DNA from: Halococcus qingdaonensis | GTDB lineage: Archaea > Halobacteriota > Halobacteria > Halobacteriales > Halococcaceae | Direction of reading: 5' to 3' | Length of the DNA: 64,000 nt | Assembly (NCBI RefSeq): GCF_024508235.1 | Contig: NZ_CP101943.1 | Span: forward strand, 434,001-498,000 | In this document: positions 9,849 through 18,924 of the stretch, one piece after another | Position numbering within the stretch: position 1 is the first letter of the stretch | Layout: each line of letters begins with the position of its first letter | Program-made: the position numbers and the translations under genes | Notes under the pieces: generated by a model | What the model was told of the DNA's origin: nothing | The model's input: only the letters and a program-made list of their open reading frames with translations | The model's database searches: none

Positions 9849-11015
9849 ATGGACGATTCCGGAACTCGTGGGCGCGTCTCGCCCGCCATCGCCCTCGTGC
9901 TGGTCTGCGTCGTGGGGGCGGTCGTCGGCGGCGTGGCGTTCGCCCAGTCGACCGACGGCCCGTCCGGCGAGGCGATTCTCAACGATAGCCACGAGAAGTA
10001 CGAGAGCGCCGAGACGCTCACCGGCAGCGCCGACGTCACGATGTCGAACGCGAGCGCGAACTACAGCGGCACCGTCGAGTACGCCCTCGCCGACGACGAG
10101 GGCGCGCGCGTCGCGCTCACGACGGACGGCCGAACGGTGGCGATGGGTACCAACGGCAGCGTCGCCTGGGTGGATTCGCCCATGCTCCAGCGTTCTTGGA
10201 CTGTCGAGAACGGTTCGGAAAACGCGAGCGAGCTCTGCGAGGCGGCCAGCGAGCGCGCGGCGACGTTCGACGCCAACGACTCGGCATCCGGTACCGACGA
10301 GATGGAGGCGGCTGCCGCGAACCTCTCGACCGTCGACTGCGAGTCGCTGCCGGCGGAGTTGAACGAGACGAAAAGCTCGCTGCCGACGAACCTCTCCGAG
10401 GCGAACCTCAGCGCGACCCGGACCGGCACCGAAACCGTCGACGGAACCGAGGCGTACGTCGTTTCGCTCAGCCACGACAACGAGAGCGTCGATGTCGAGG
10501 GCACGATGTGGGTCGCGACGAACGACTCGCGACTGCTCGAGGCGCGCGTCACCGACGGGGTGAACACGACGACCGTGCGCTACGATGACCAGCGCTTCAA
10601 CGCGAGCGTCCACGAGAGCACGTTCGCGCCGCCGACCGACCGCGCCGCGAGCACGACCGAGAGCTACGACGCGTTCGACGCCACGAACGAGGCCGTCGAC
10701 GGTGATCTCCCGACACTCGCCGCCGACGGGTTCGAGTTCGAAGAGGCGACCATCGCGGGGACCGGCGACGGAACGATCGTCGCCCAGCAGTACGCGGACG
10801 GCGCGACGAACGCCACGCTCGTCACGACCGACGGCGAGCAGGTCCCCTACGAACGGTTGAACGGAACGAGCGTCACCGTCGACGGAGCGGACGCGACCGC
10901 GGCGACGATGGACGATCGGACGGTGGTCGTCTGGACCGACGGGGAGACCACCCACGCGCTCGTGACCGAGGGTTCGACCGACGAGGCGGTCGAGCTCGCC
11001 GAAGCGGTCGAGTAA
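9849..11015 (+). CDS. Exported LolA-like / DUF4367-type protein
   Basis: 388-residue protein with one N-terminal membrane segment (SPAIALVLVCVVGAVVGGVAF, residues 11-31) that serves as signal or anchor. No lipobox cysteine is visible. The rest is extracellular and rich in Asn-X-Ser/Thr sequons (for example NASANYS, NGSENAS, NLSEANLS), suggesting N-glycosylation. Residues 40-260 follow the pattern of haloarchaeal LolA-fold (outer-membrane lipoprotein-sorting-like) domains, including MWVATNDSRLLEARV and an ...FNASVHESTFAPP ending. Residues 290-385 resemble the DUF4367-type tail (TIVAQQYADGATNATLV). It is divergent from the LolCDE-like ABC operon across a 117-bp promoter region. Family placement is by pattern and the ligand is unknown. 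Confidence 0.75.
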   Translation: MDDSGTRGRVSPAIALVLVCVVGAVVGGVAFAQSTDGPSGEAILNDSHEKYESAETLTGSADVTMSNASANYSGTVEYALADDEGARVALTTDGRTVAMGTNGSVAWVDSPMLQRSWTVENGSENASELCEAASERAATFDANDSASGTDEMEAAAANLSTVDCESLPAELNETKSSLPTNLSEANLSATRTGTETVDGTEAYVVSLSHDNESVDVEGTMWVATNDSRLLEARVTDGVNTTTVRYDDQRFNASVHESTFAPPTDRAASTTESYDAFDATNEAVDGDLPTLAADGFEFEEATIAGTGDGTIVAQQYADGATNATLVTTDGEQVPYERLNGTSVTVDGADATAATMDDRTVVVWTDGETTHALVTEGSTDEAVELAEAVE

Positions 11016-11018
11016 GCC

Positions 11019-11543
11019 TCAGAGCGAGCGATATCGTCCCTGATGCTCGCTCGCCGCGCCCCGGCGGACGAGTTTTTCGAGTGCGCGTTCGGTGAAATCC
11101 ATGGGGACGTCACGATCGCGCGCATAGGTGACGACCTCCTCCTCGGTGGGGCGATCGAGATCGGCGAGCGCCGCGCGGACGACGTCTATCCGGCTCTGGT
11201 TTCCGCTTCCCTCGCCACCCTCGGTCGCGCGCTCGCCCGCCTCGCGCACCGTTTCGGCGTCGAGCCCCGACCGTTCGAGATACTCGTCATCACTCATCCC
11301 ACCCCGTTCGGCCTGTGATTCGAGCGCGGTGAACGAGTCCAGCTCGTCGGGCGCGTGTTCGCTACGATCGGCCAGCAGCGCGGTCCGGGCCTGGCGGGCG
11401 GCGTCGGCGGTGTCGGTCTCGGCGAACTTCGCGAGCTGCTCGAAGCGATGGCGCGTGCGACAGCTGGGACAGCTCGTCGTCTCCGGGCGACCCTCGACGA
11501 CCCAGAAGCTCTCGCAGTCACTGCAGCCGACGACCGCGTACAT
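11019..11543 (-). CDS. Zinc-ribbon winged-helix-like protein (DUF5817 type)
   Basis: 174-residue cytoplasmic protein. The N-terminus holds a zinc ribbon, with GCSDC at residues 6-10 and SCPSC about 20 residues later. A helical middle follows (residues 35-115), and the C-terminal 50 residues (VRAALADLDRPTEEEVVTYARDRDVPMDFTERALEKLVRRG) have the look of a winged helix-turn-helix. I associate this architecture with haloarchaeal DUF5817; the DUF number is from memory. The start at 11543 puts the zinc ribbon at the very N-terminus; the frame is open 156 codons further but overlaps the divergent cupin gene. A role in RNA or DNA binding is inferred only. Confidence 0.8.
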   Translation of the reverse strand: MYAVVGCSDCESFWVVEGRPETTSCPSCRTRHRFEQLAKFAETDTADAARQARTALLADRSEHAPDELDSFTALESQAERGGMSDDEYLERSGLDAETVREAGERATEGGEGSGNQSRIDVVRAALADLDRPTEEEVVTYARDRDVPMDFTERALEKLVRRGAASEHQGRYRSL

Positions 11544-11603
11544 GCCCGAATTTGCAGATCGACCCTGTTGAACCTTTAGGTAGCCACGGAACGAGAGAGG
11601 ATC

Positions 11604-11939
11604 ATGGAAATCATCGGCACCGAACGCGAATCGACCGAGGCGATCGACGGCGTCCACCTCGCGATGCTGGCCGGCGGTGAAGAGATGAACGTTCAGCGGT
11701 TCGCGATCGAACCAGGTGCGAGCGTCCCGGCACACAGCCACCCACACGAGCAGGCCGGCTATCTCGTCGCGGGAACGCTGACCTTCCTCCTGGACAATGA
11801 GGAACGCGAACTCGGCCCGGGCGACAGCTACGTGCTCGCCGGCGGGGAGTCCCACGGCGTCGAGAACCGTGGCGAGGACGTCGTCCGCGGCATCGACGTG
11901 TTCAGCCCGCCCAGGGAGAACCCCGACTGGGCTGAGTGA
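11604..11939 (+). CDS. Cupin domain protein
   Basis: Single-domain cupin of 111 residues. Cupin motif 1 is seen as VPAHSHPHEQAGYLVAGTLTFLL (residues 46-68), with two histidines and a glutamate as likely metal ligands. Motif 2 is seen as GDSYVLAGGESHGVENRG with a further histidine. The protein is probably a small metal-binding barrel, either enzyme or sensor; the substrate is unknown. It starts 60 nt after the divergent zinc-ribbon gene. Confidence 0.88.
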   Translation: MEIIGTERESTEAIDGVHLAMLAGGEEMNVQRFAIEPGASVPAHSHPHEQAGYLVAGTLTFLLDNEERELGPGDSYVLAGGESHGVENRGEDVVRGIDVFSPPRENPDWAE

Positions 11940-11974
11940 AAAATAACAATCCGGAGGGTGTTCACTGTCATCAT

Positions 11975-12106
11975 TTAGCCAAATCGTCTTAGAACGACTT
12001 TTCGCGCCCATCTGTAGAGCAGTCCGATAGCCCCACCGACGAGAAAAACGACAAGGAAGAACAGTATCGGCTCAAGCGGACCCGACGGAATACTGGATGC
12101 CGGCAT
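11975..12106 (-). CDS. Small single-span membrane protein (43 aa)
   Basis: A short reading frame of 43 codons fills most of the gap between the cupin and icd genes. After a 12-residue head (MPASSIPSGPLE) comes one strongly hydrophobic segment (PILFFLVVFLVGGAIGLLY, residues 13-31) and a basic tail, RWARKVVLRRFG. A hydrophobic helix with a clear positive-inside tail is unlikely by chance in GC-rich noncoding sequence. Codon use includes several rarer codons (ATA, AGA, CTA). It could be a membrane-stress or complex-associated microprotein; its function is unknown. Confidence 0.6.
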   Translation of the reverse strand: MPASSIPSGPLEPILFFLVVFLVGGAIGLLYRWARKVVLRRFG

Positions 12107-12148
12107 GGCTCATCTTCCGACGCTTCCGTCGTCAATCTTTGGCCTGGT

Positions 12149-13402
<1,254 letters not shown>

Positions 13403-13503
13403 ACCGAAGATTCGCCCGGCCGTACCAAAAGGCCTGTCTTTCGCAAACGTCCGTTGAGGACGGCTTCGGGATCGTTATGCCGGTTGCTGTCGCGTCACGA
13501 ACC

Positions 13504-14352
13504 ATGCAGCTCATCGTTCACGGCGGTGCGGGCGACGAACCCGACGACCCCGAACGGCGACAGTCGGTTCTCGACGAGGCCGCTTCCGTCGGTACGGAGG
13601 CATCGACGCCGGTCGAAGCGGTCGTGCGCGCGATCGACGTCCTCGAATCGAACCCACTATTCAACGCCGGGGTCGGCGGGGCGATCCAGGAGGATGGGGT
13701 CGTCAGAACCGATGCCGGGATCATGACCGACAAGCGCGAGGCGGGTGCGGCCTGTTCGATGGCCGGTGTTCGTCACGCGGTCGGCGTCGCTCGTCGTGTC
13801 ATGGCGGAGACGCCACACGTGCTCCTCGCGGGCGAGCACGCCGCCGCGCTTGCCGAGGGGTTCGACATCGAACCGGAAGAGCTCACGACCGAGCGCACGC
13901 GCGAGCGCTTTAGGGCTGCCGACCCACCCAAGACGGACGAGATCGGAGAGCGCATCGAGTGGGTGCGCGAGCGGTTCGGCGGGGCGGACACGGTCGGTGC
14001 GGTCGCCGTCGACGAGGGGCACGTCGCGGCCGCGACTTCGACCGGCGGGCGGTGGTTCGCCCTTGCTGGCCGAGTCGGCGACGTGCCACAGATCGGCTGT
14101 GGGTTCTACGCCTCGCCGGCCGGCGGGGCGAGCGCGACCGGTGCCGGCGAGGACATCGCCCGGTCGACGCTCGCGCGGGAGGCGGTGCGACGGCTCGAAG
14201 ACGGCGAGCAGCCCGCGGACGCTGCGGCGAACGCCATCGACGAGTTCGAAGTGCTGACCGGTTCCACGGCCGGCGTTATCGTTCTCGACGAGTCGGGGCA
14301 GACGGGGAGCGCGTACAACTCGGCGGCGATGCAGACGAGCACCAATTTCTGA
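13504..14352 (+). CDS. Isoaspartyl peptidase / L-asparaginase (Ntn hydrolase)
   Basis: 282-residue plant-type asparaginase family (T2). It should be cut autocatalytically before the threonine of ADTVGAVAVDEGHVAAATSTGG (around residue 160), leaving that Thr as the nucleophile. Other marks are QLIVHGGAGDEPDD at the N-terminus and NAGVGGAIQEDGVVRTDAGIM. The substrate is L-asparagine or beta-aspartyl dipeptides. The ATG at 13504 places VHGGAG at residue 4, as in the family; the open frame reaches 9 codons further. It lies 40 nt ahead of the methionine aminopeptidase gene on the same strand, so the two protein-processing enzymes may be co-transcribed. Confidence 0.93.
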   Translation: MQLIVHGGAGDEPDDPERRQSVLDEAASVGTEASTPVEAVVRAIDVLESNPLFNAGVGGAIQEDGVVRTDAGIMTDKREAGAACSMAGVRHAVGVARRVMAETPHVLLAGEHAAALAEGFDIEPEELTTERTRERFRAADPPKTDEIGERIEWVRERFGGADTVGAVAVDEGHVAAATSTGGRWFALAGRVGDVPQIGCGFYASPAGGASATGAGEDIARSTLAREAVRRLEDGEQPADAAANAIDEFEVLTGSTAGVIVLDESGQTGSAYNSAAMQTSTNF

Positions 14353-14391
14353 GAACGGCAGACCTTTGGCCCGAACGCCCCATCGCACGGT

Positions 14392-15285
14392 ATGAGCGAC
14401 GTGGACCTCTCGGACGAGGAGCACGAGAAATGTCGCGAAGCGGGCGAGATCCTCGCGCAAGTGCGCGACGAGGCCGCAGAGCGCGTCGAGGTCGGCGTGA
14501 GCCATCTCGAAATCGCCCAGTGGGCCGAGGAGCGTACACGCGAACTGGGCGGCGAACCGGCCTTCCCGGTCAACATCTCGATCGACGAGGAGGCCGCCCA
14601 CGCGACGCCGAGCATCGACGAGGAGACCACCTTCGGCGAGGAGATGGTGAACCTCGACATCGGCGTCCACGTCGATGGCTGGCTCGCCGATACGGCCGTC
14701 ACCGTCGATCTCTCGGGCAATCCCGACCTCGCCGAAGCGCCCGAAGCCGCGCTGGAGGCCGCACTCGAACTCGTCGAGGACGGCGTTAGCACGGGCGAGA
14801 TCGGTGCGCGCATCGAGGAGGTCATCGACGACTACGGCTACAACCCGGTCGTCAATCTCACCGGCCACGGGCTCGCCCACTGGGAGCAACACACCCCGCC
14901 GAACATCCCGAACCGCGCGGTGAGTCAGAGCGTCGAACTCGAAGCCGGCGATGTCGTCGCCATCGAACCGTTCGCTACCGACGGCAGCGGCAAAGTCGGC
15001 GAGGGCAACGAGGCGGAGATCTTCGCGCTCGAAAACGAGCGCTCGGTCAGGAACCACGACGCGCGCGAGGCACTCGATCAGATCACCGAGGAGTTCCGTA
15101 CCCTCCCGTTCGCGACACGCTGGCTCGACGTCGATCGGCCGGAGATGGCGCTGCGCCGGCTCGAACGCCAGAACGTCGTCCACAGCTATCCGGTGCTCAA
15201 GGAGAGCGCAGGCAATCTCGTCAGCCAGAAAGAACACACCGTCATCGTCACTGAGGACGGCTGCGAAGTGACGACCCAGCGCTGA
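14392..15285 (+). CDS. map: Methionine aminopeptidase, type II
   Basis: 297-residue dinuclear metalloprotease that removes initiator methionine. Metal ligands are visible as the Asp in NLDIGVHVDGWLADTAVT (two aspartates), the His in NLTGHGLAHWEQHTPPNIP, the Glu in VAIEPFATDG and the final Glu in KEHTVIVTEDGCEV. The helical insertion after the GHG.. block (residues 165-270) marks the type II archaeal/eukaryotic class. It follows the asparaginase-family gene and is followed by a structured repeat. Confidence 0.96.
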   Translation: MSDVDLSDEEHEKCREAGEILAQVRDEAAERVEVGVSHLEIAQWAEERTRELGGEPAFPVNISIDEEAAHATPSIDEETTFGEEMVNLDIGVHVDGWLADTAVTVDLSGNPDLAEAPEAALEAALELVEDGVSTGEIGARIEEVIDDYGYNPVVNLTGHGLAHWEQHTPPNIPNRAVSQSVELEAGDVVAIEPFATDGSGKVGEGNEAEIFALENERSVRNHDAREALDQITEEFRTLPFATRWLDVDRPEMALRRLERQNVVHSYPVLKESAGNLVSQKEHTVIVTEDGCEVTTQR

Positions 15286-15325
15286 AACGGTGGCCGACAG
15301 CCGCCGGCGGTCCGGTTCCTAGCGT

Positions 15326-15577
15326 CTGCGGTCGCTTTGCGACCGCAGGCTCAGGAGAGCATGGCTCTCCTGGCGGATGAAGGGCGAGGCGTGAGCGACC
15401 GAAGGGAGCGAGTAGCGAACGTAGTGAGCGCGCCGAGGGCTTCAGCGGTGCTGTGCGGTACGGTTTGCGGAGAACAAAGTGTCCGCGCGAGCGTAGCGAG
15501 CGGGTGTTTTTAGCGTAGCTTTTTGCGAGTGGGGGTCAAGCGAGCGAAGCGAGCGCGACCCCCCGAAGTAAAAAGGT
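15326..15577 (+). repeat. Structured intergenic repeat, copy A
   Basis: This 250-bp segment fills the gap between the convergent map and PAC2 genes. It holds a perfect 10-bp hairpin CTGCGGTCGC-TTT-GCGACCGCAG (15326-15348), a perfect 9-bp hairpin CAGGAGAGC-ATG-GCTCTCCTG (15352-15372), and a GGGGGTC/GACCCCC stem (15531-15537 with 15557-15563). A 24-nt block at 15368-15391 recurs exactly at 41328-41351. The block at 15426-15449 recurs at 41356-41379 with one mismatch. Both copies end in a GTAAAAA run next to the stop of a minus-strand gene, so on that strand the end reads as a T-run terminator. No credible gene lies here. Confidence 0.8.
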
Positions 15578-15578
15578 A

Positions 15579-16316
15579 CTATTGGAACATCCGGATCGGT
15601 TCGGCCTGTGAGCTCTCGTCGTCGGCCTGGTGCATTCGTTCGGCGAGGCGTTCGCGCGCTTCCTGGATCTCCTCGGCCTGTTCGACGAGATCCGAGGTGT
15701 CGATCCCGATGCCAGTGAGTGGTTCGATGCCGTGTTCGAGCACCGCGCGGGCGGCTTCGGGATCGGGGAACTGCGGGTTGGTTTCGGCGATGAGGCCGAC
15801 GCTCGTGAGGTCGGTTTGCTCGGCGTGATAGAGCAGCGCGCCGGTCGGGCCGCTCACGAGGCCGCCCTCGGCGGGCGGGACGATGCCGGCGTCGTCGAGC
15901 AGGTCGTTGCCTGAGCCGGTCGAAATTCCATACACTTCGGGTACTTCGTCGGACTGATCGGGCAGGCCGCTGAGGTAGAGCGGCGTGACGTCGTTGTCGG
16001 CGAGCCAGCCGGTGACGCAGTCGGCGAACCCGGTCGCCTCGTTCGGGGAGACCGGGACGTCGCTCTGGAGGACGAGGAGGTCCCGTTCGGCATCGGCGTG
16101 GAGGCGCACGGGTGGTCTGAGGGCGGAGCGCTCGCCGCGATAGACGCCGACCTCCGGGACGCCGCTGCAGTGGATGCCGGCGTAGTAATCCATCTCGAAG
16201 GCATCGACGAGGTGGTCGGCGACGATCTTGCCCACCAGCCCGACGCCCGGCAACCCTTCGACGAGCGTCGGTTCGTCGAGGTCGATATCGTCCGCCGCGA
16301 CGTCGATATGTGCCAT
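15579..16316 (-). CDS. PAC2-family protein (proteasome assembly chaperone-like)
   Basis: 245-residue soluble protein of the PAC2/DUF75 family. The N-terminal motif LVEGLPGVGLVGKIVADHLV (residues 20-39) and the central SPTGALLYHAE-type GPTGALLYHAEQ are characteristic. Archaeal members (PbaA/PbaB group) chaperone proteasome assembly or bind the 20S core. The C-terminal 40 residues are a charged helix and the chain ends in MFQ, resembling the hydrophobic-Tyr-X tail with Phe for Tyr. The ATG at 16316 gives MAHIDVAAD; an ATG 6 nt earlier is possible. It is divergent from the methyltransferase gene. Confidence 0.88.
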   Translation of the reverse strand: MAHIDVAADDIDLDEPTLVEGLPGVGLVGKIVADHLVDAFEMDYYAGIHCSGVPEVGVYRGERSALRPPVRLHADAERDLLVLQSDVPVSPNEATGFADCVTGWLADNDVTPLYLSGLPDQSDEVPEVYGISTGSGNDLLDDAGIVPPAEGGLVSGPTGALLYHAEQTDLTSVGLIAETNPQFPDPEAARAVLEHGIEPLTGIGIDTSDLVEQAEEIQEARERLAERMHQADDESSQAEPIRMFQ

Positions 16317-16396
16317 GCCCACACTTTCGTCGCGGGACGACTTAAGGCTCCCCCGACTCCGAAATCGACAAGCGACCCCGGATGGATGGTTCCCTA

Positions 16397-17305
16397 ATGG
16401 ACGTTCTCGAACGGTACGAACCGCTCGTCGACGATTTCTCGGCGTTCCGCGCGGCCTGTGAGCGCCCGCTTCCGTCGGTCGTCCGGGTGAACGAGATCAA
16501 GGCGACGCCCGAGCGGGCGATGGACGCACTCGACGACGAGGGTGTGGCGTACGAGCCCGTCGAGTGGCATCCGGGCCTTCTCAGACTCGATTCGACCAGT
16601 CCGGGCCGGACGTGGGGAGCCTATCACGGCTGGCTGCACGGCCAGGAGGAGGTCTCGACGCTGCCGGCGCTCGTCTGTGATCCCCAGCCCGACGAACGCG
16701 TCTGGGCGGCCTGTGCAGCCCCCGGCGGGAAGGCGACCCAGCTCGCCGCACTCGCTGACGACGAGGGGACGATCGTCGCGAACGATCGGAGTCTGGGCCG
16801 ACTCTCGGCGCTCCGATTCAACGCCGAACGCCTCGGCGTCACCTCGATGGCAGTGACGAACCGCGATGCACGGAACTATTCGCTCAAACCGTTCGAGTTC
16901 GACGAATTCGATCGCGCGCTCGTGGATGCGCCGTGTTCGTGCGAGGGGACGATCCGGAAGAACCCGGACGCGCTCGACGAGTGGTCGCTCGAATATATCG
17001 ACTCCATCGCCGCAACGCAGGAGTCGATCCTCCGGCGGGCGGTGCAGGCGACCCGCTCTGGCGGGAGCGTGGTCTACTCGACCTGTACGTTCGCGCCCGA
17101 GGAGAACGAGGCCGTGCTCGACAGCGTTCTTTCGGCCGAGGACTGCCGACTCGTCGAGTTCTCCTGTGCGCTCGAAACCCGTCCCGGCGTCACCGAATGG
17201 CAGGGCGAGACGTTCGATCGGCGTGTGCGGAAGGCCAAACGGATCTACCCCCATCTGAACGATACGGGCGGCTTTTTCTGCGCGAAGGTGGAGGTCGGCG
17301 GATGA
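16397..17305 (+). CDS. RsmB/NOP-family RNA m5C methyltransferase
   Basis: 302-residue SAM-dependent methyltransferase. The SAM motif is WAACAAPGGKATQLA (residues 102-116), the motif IV cysteine lies in VDAPCSCEGTIRKNP and the motif VI cysteine in YSTCTFAPEENE. Two such cysteines define RNA 5-methylcytosine enzymes. The N-terminal 75 residues (VVRVNEIKATPERAMDAL) match the pre-domain of archaeal Trm4/NOP2-like proteins. I chose ATG 16397 (MDVLERYEP); an ATG at 16382 is also in frame. It shares an ATGA overlap with the next gene, which may supply the missing C-terminal RNA-binding part. Confidence 0.92.
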   Translation: MDVLERYEPLVDDFSAFRAACERPLPSVVRVNEIKATPERAMDALDDEGVAYEPVEWHPGLLRLDSTSPGRTWGAYHGWLHGQEEVSTLPALVCDPQPDERVWAACAAPGGKATQLAALADDEGTIVANDRSLGRLSALRFNAERLGVTSMAVTNRDARNYSLKPFEFDEFDRALVDAPCSCEGTIRKNPDALDEWSLEYIDSIAATQESILRRAVQATRSGGSVVYSTCTFAPEENEAVLDSVLSAEDCRLVEFSCALETRPGVTEWQGETFDRRVRKAKRIYPHLNDTGGFFCAKVEVGG

Positions 17306-17823
17306 GCGATCGGGTGAACGACGGTTCGCAGCTCGATCGCCTGCCCGCAACCGCCGACGAGCGCGTCGTCGAGGGCCGAGCCACGCGCCAGGAACTCCTC
17401 GATTTCTGGGACGAGCGCTACGCGGTCGCCCCCGGGATCTTCGAGCACTACTCGTTCTGGGAGAAAGGTGGGGGGAAGCTCTGGGCGTTTCGTGGCGAGG
17501 CGGCGAGCCCGCTCGAAGCCGAGGCGCTCGGGATGACGTTTCTCCGCACGCGCCAGGAACACTGGAAACCGACCACGAACGCGGTCCAGCGATTCGGACG
17601 GCATGCCGAGAAAAACGTCGTCGAGTTGGCCGATGCCGAAGCGCGGCGGTTCGTCGCCGGCGAGGACCAGCACGTGGATTGGGACGGCGACTGGGGTTAT
17701 CTGATCGCGGCGCACGACCTCGCCGGTGACGTCGAACCACTTGGCGTTGGCCTCTTCATCGATGGCGAGCTCCGCTCACAGGTGCCGAAGGGTCGACGCC
17801 GCGAACTGATCGATGGAGAGTAA
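17302..17823 (+). CDS. PUA-like partner of the adjacent RNA methyltransferase
   Basis: 173-residue cytoplasmic protein beginning inside the methyltransferase stop (ATGA overlap), so translation is probably coupled. It contains FEHYSFWEKGGGKLWAFRG (residues 48-66), KPTTNAVQRFGRHAEKNVVEL, and a small C-terminal beta domain ending in GVGLFIDGELRSQVPKGRRREL. That closing pattern resembles the PUA-like tail found fused to NOP2/RsmF enzymes, where the phrase GLFI.G.L....P is common. I infer that this is the RNA-binding half of a split enzyme. I recall the haloarchaeal label DUF7122 but am not sure of it. Confidence 0.75.
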   Translation: MSDRVNDGSQLDRLPATADERVVEGRATRQELLDFWDERYAVAPGIFEHYSFWEKGGGKLWAFRGEAASPLEAEALGMTFLRTRQEHWKPTTNAVQRFGRHAEKNVVELADAEARRFVAGEDQHVDWDGDWGYLIAAHDLAGDVEPLGVGLFIDGELRSQVPKGRRRELIDGE

Positions 17824-17999
17824 CCGGACCATCCCACCAGCACCACCATGCTGATGACGGGCGAGACGACGGTAAGCAGGCTCAGCAGGTGTTTCGAGAG
17901 CCCAGGGAATGTTCGAAATCGATGACTCAGCAGCGACTTTCTGTCGTTACTCGGTGTCGGTAACAAAGTATTTGGCGGCTCTCTACATTCGGTGCTGAC

Positions 18000-18809
18000 A
18001 TGGGTGCGATATCCGCAGGACGTCGATCGATCGCCGCAGTGATCAGAAATCCGATTCTCGTTGTCGTCGCGTTGGTGCTCGGACTCGTCCAACTGCCACA
18101 GATATTCATGCAGTCGGTCGATTCACCCACCATCGTGATCGTTTCCGGACTGCTCTCGTTGCTCTTGCTGGTGCTCTATCCGTTCTTCTTCGGCGGCATC
18201 ATCGGCATGGGCAACGAAGCCGTCACGGGAACGACGAGTCTCGGGACGTTCGTGCGTGCCGGCAAGGCGAACTACGTCTCCATGCTCGGTGCCCTTCTCA
18301 TCATGATGGGACTGGGAGTGGTGTACGTCATCGCGTTGTTCCTCATCGGCGCTATCGGCGGTTTTGCCGTCGTTTCCGCAAGCGGTGATGCGTCCGGCGG
18401 AGCCGCGTTTCTCGCCATCGCCGCCGTCGTTCTGGTGGCATTCCTGCTGTACTTCGTGCTGTTCTTCTTCATCCAGTTCTTCGGCCAGGCGATCGTGATC
18501 GACGATCTCGGCGCTGTCGATGGCTTCAAGCGTAGCGTGGGGGCGGTCCGCGGCCACAAACTCAGCACACTCGGCTACATGCTCGTCGTCATGCTCATCA
18601 GCGGTGTTTTCGGTGCGTTCGGGGCTGTACTCGGTCTGGTCGGAACGTTCCCGGCGACCGGGGGCGTACAGACATCTTCGCTCGGCGTCATTGCCGTGGC
18701 CGCAGTGGTGTTTCTCGTACTCACCGGCGTCGTCGGCGCGTTCTCGATGACCTACGGGGTCGCGTTCTATCGCGACATCCGTCCGACCGAATCGAGCGCG
18801 TCGCCGTAG
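18000..18809 (+). CDS. Polytopic membrane protein of unknown function
   Basis: 269-residue integral membrane protein with about six hydrophobic segments (near residues 18-35, 42-65, 95-120, 135-165, 195-220 and 230-255). The sequence between spans 4 and 5, FGQAIVIDDLGAVDGFKRSVGAVRGHKLSTLGYMLV, resembles the DUF7847/GlpQ-membrane-like domain common in Halobacteria, where a polar loop sits between paired helices. No catalytic motif is seen. A TATTTGG stretch about 30 nt upstream could be its promoter. The 176 bp before it hold no gene that I can support. Confidence 0.8.
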   Translation: MGAISAGRRSIAAVIRNPILVVVALVLGLVQLPQIFMQSVDSPTIVIVSGLLSLLLLVLYPFFFGGIIGMGNEAVTGTTSLGTFVRAGKANYVSMLGALLIMMGLGVVYVIALFLIGAIGGFAVVSASGDASGGAAFLAIAAVVLVAFLLYFVLFFFIQFFGQAIVIDDLGAVDGFKRSVGAVRGHKLSTLGYMLVVMLISGVFGAFGAVLGLVGTFPATGGVQTSSLGVIAVAAVVFLVLTGVVGAFSMTYGVAFYRDIRPTESSASP

Positions 18810-18924
18810 TGGCACTCCTGACGATTGGAGCGATGATCCGATCGAGGCGATCGTGATTCGAAGAAACATAGTTCACATCGGTGTCACGTCAACGGTTCGA
18901 TGTCCGGCGTCGGGAAACTGCCGG

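Noticed and set aside
9733-9849. Extending the ABC ATPase to the ATG at 9849
   Set aside because: The extra 39 residues have no family similarity and would overlap the divergent gene's start and TATA box. The GTG at 9732 gives a normal length.
13657-15237. A 526-codon minus-strand frame over the asparaginase and methionine aminopeptidase genes
   Set aside because: Both genes on the plus strand have complete family motifs, and the opposite frame lacks any.
15286-15578. Copy A of the repeat as a CRISPR array or tRNA cluster
   Set aside because: There are no regularly spaced direct repeats, and no tRNA-like cloverleaf or GTTCRANNC loop. The short GCGAGCG-type units are palindromic and irregular.
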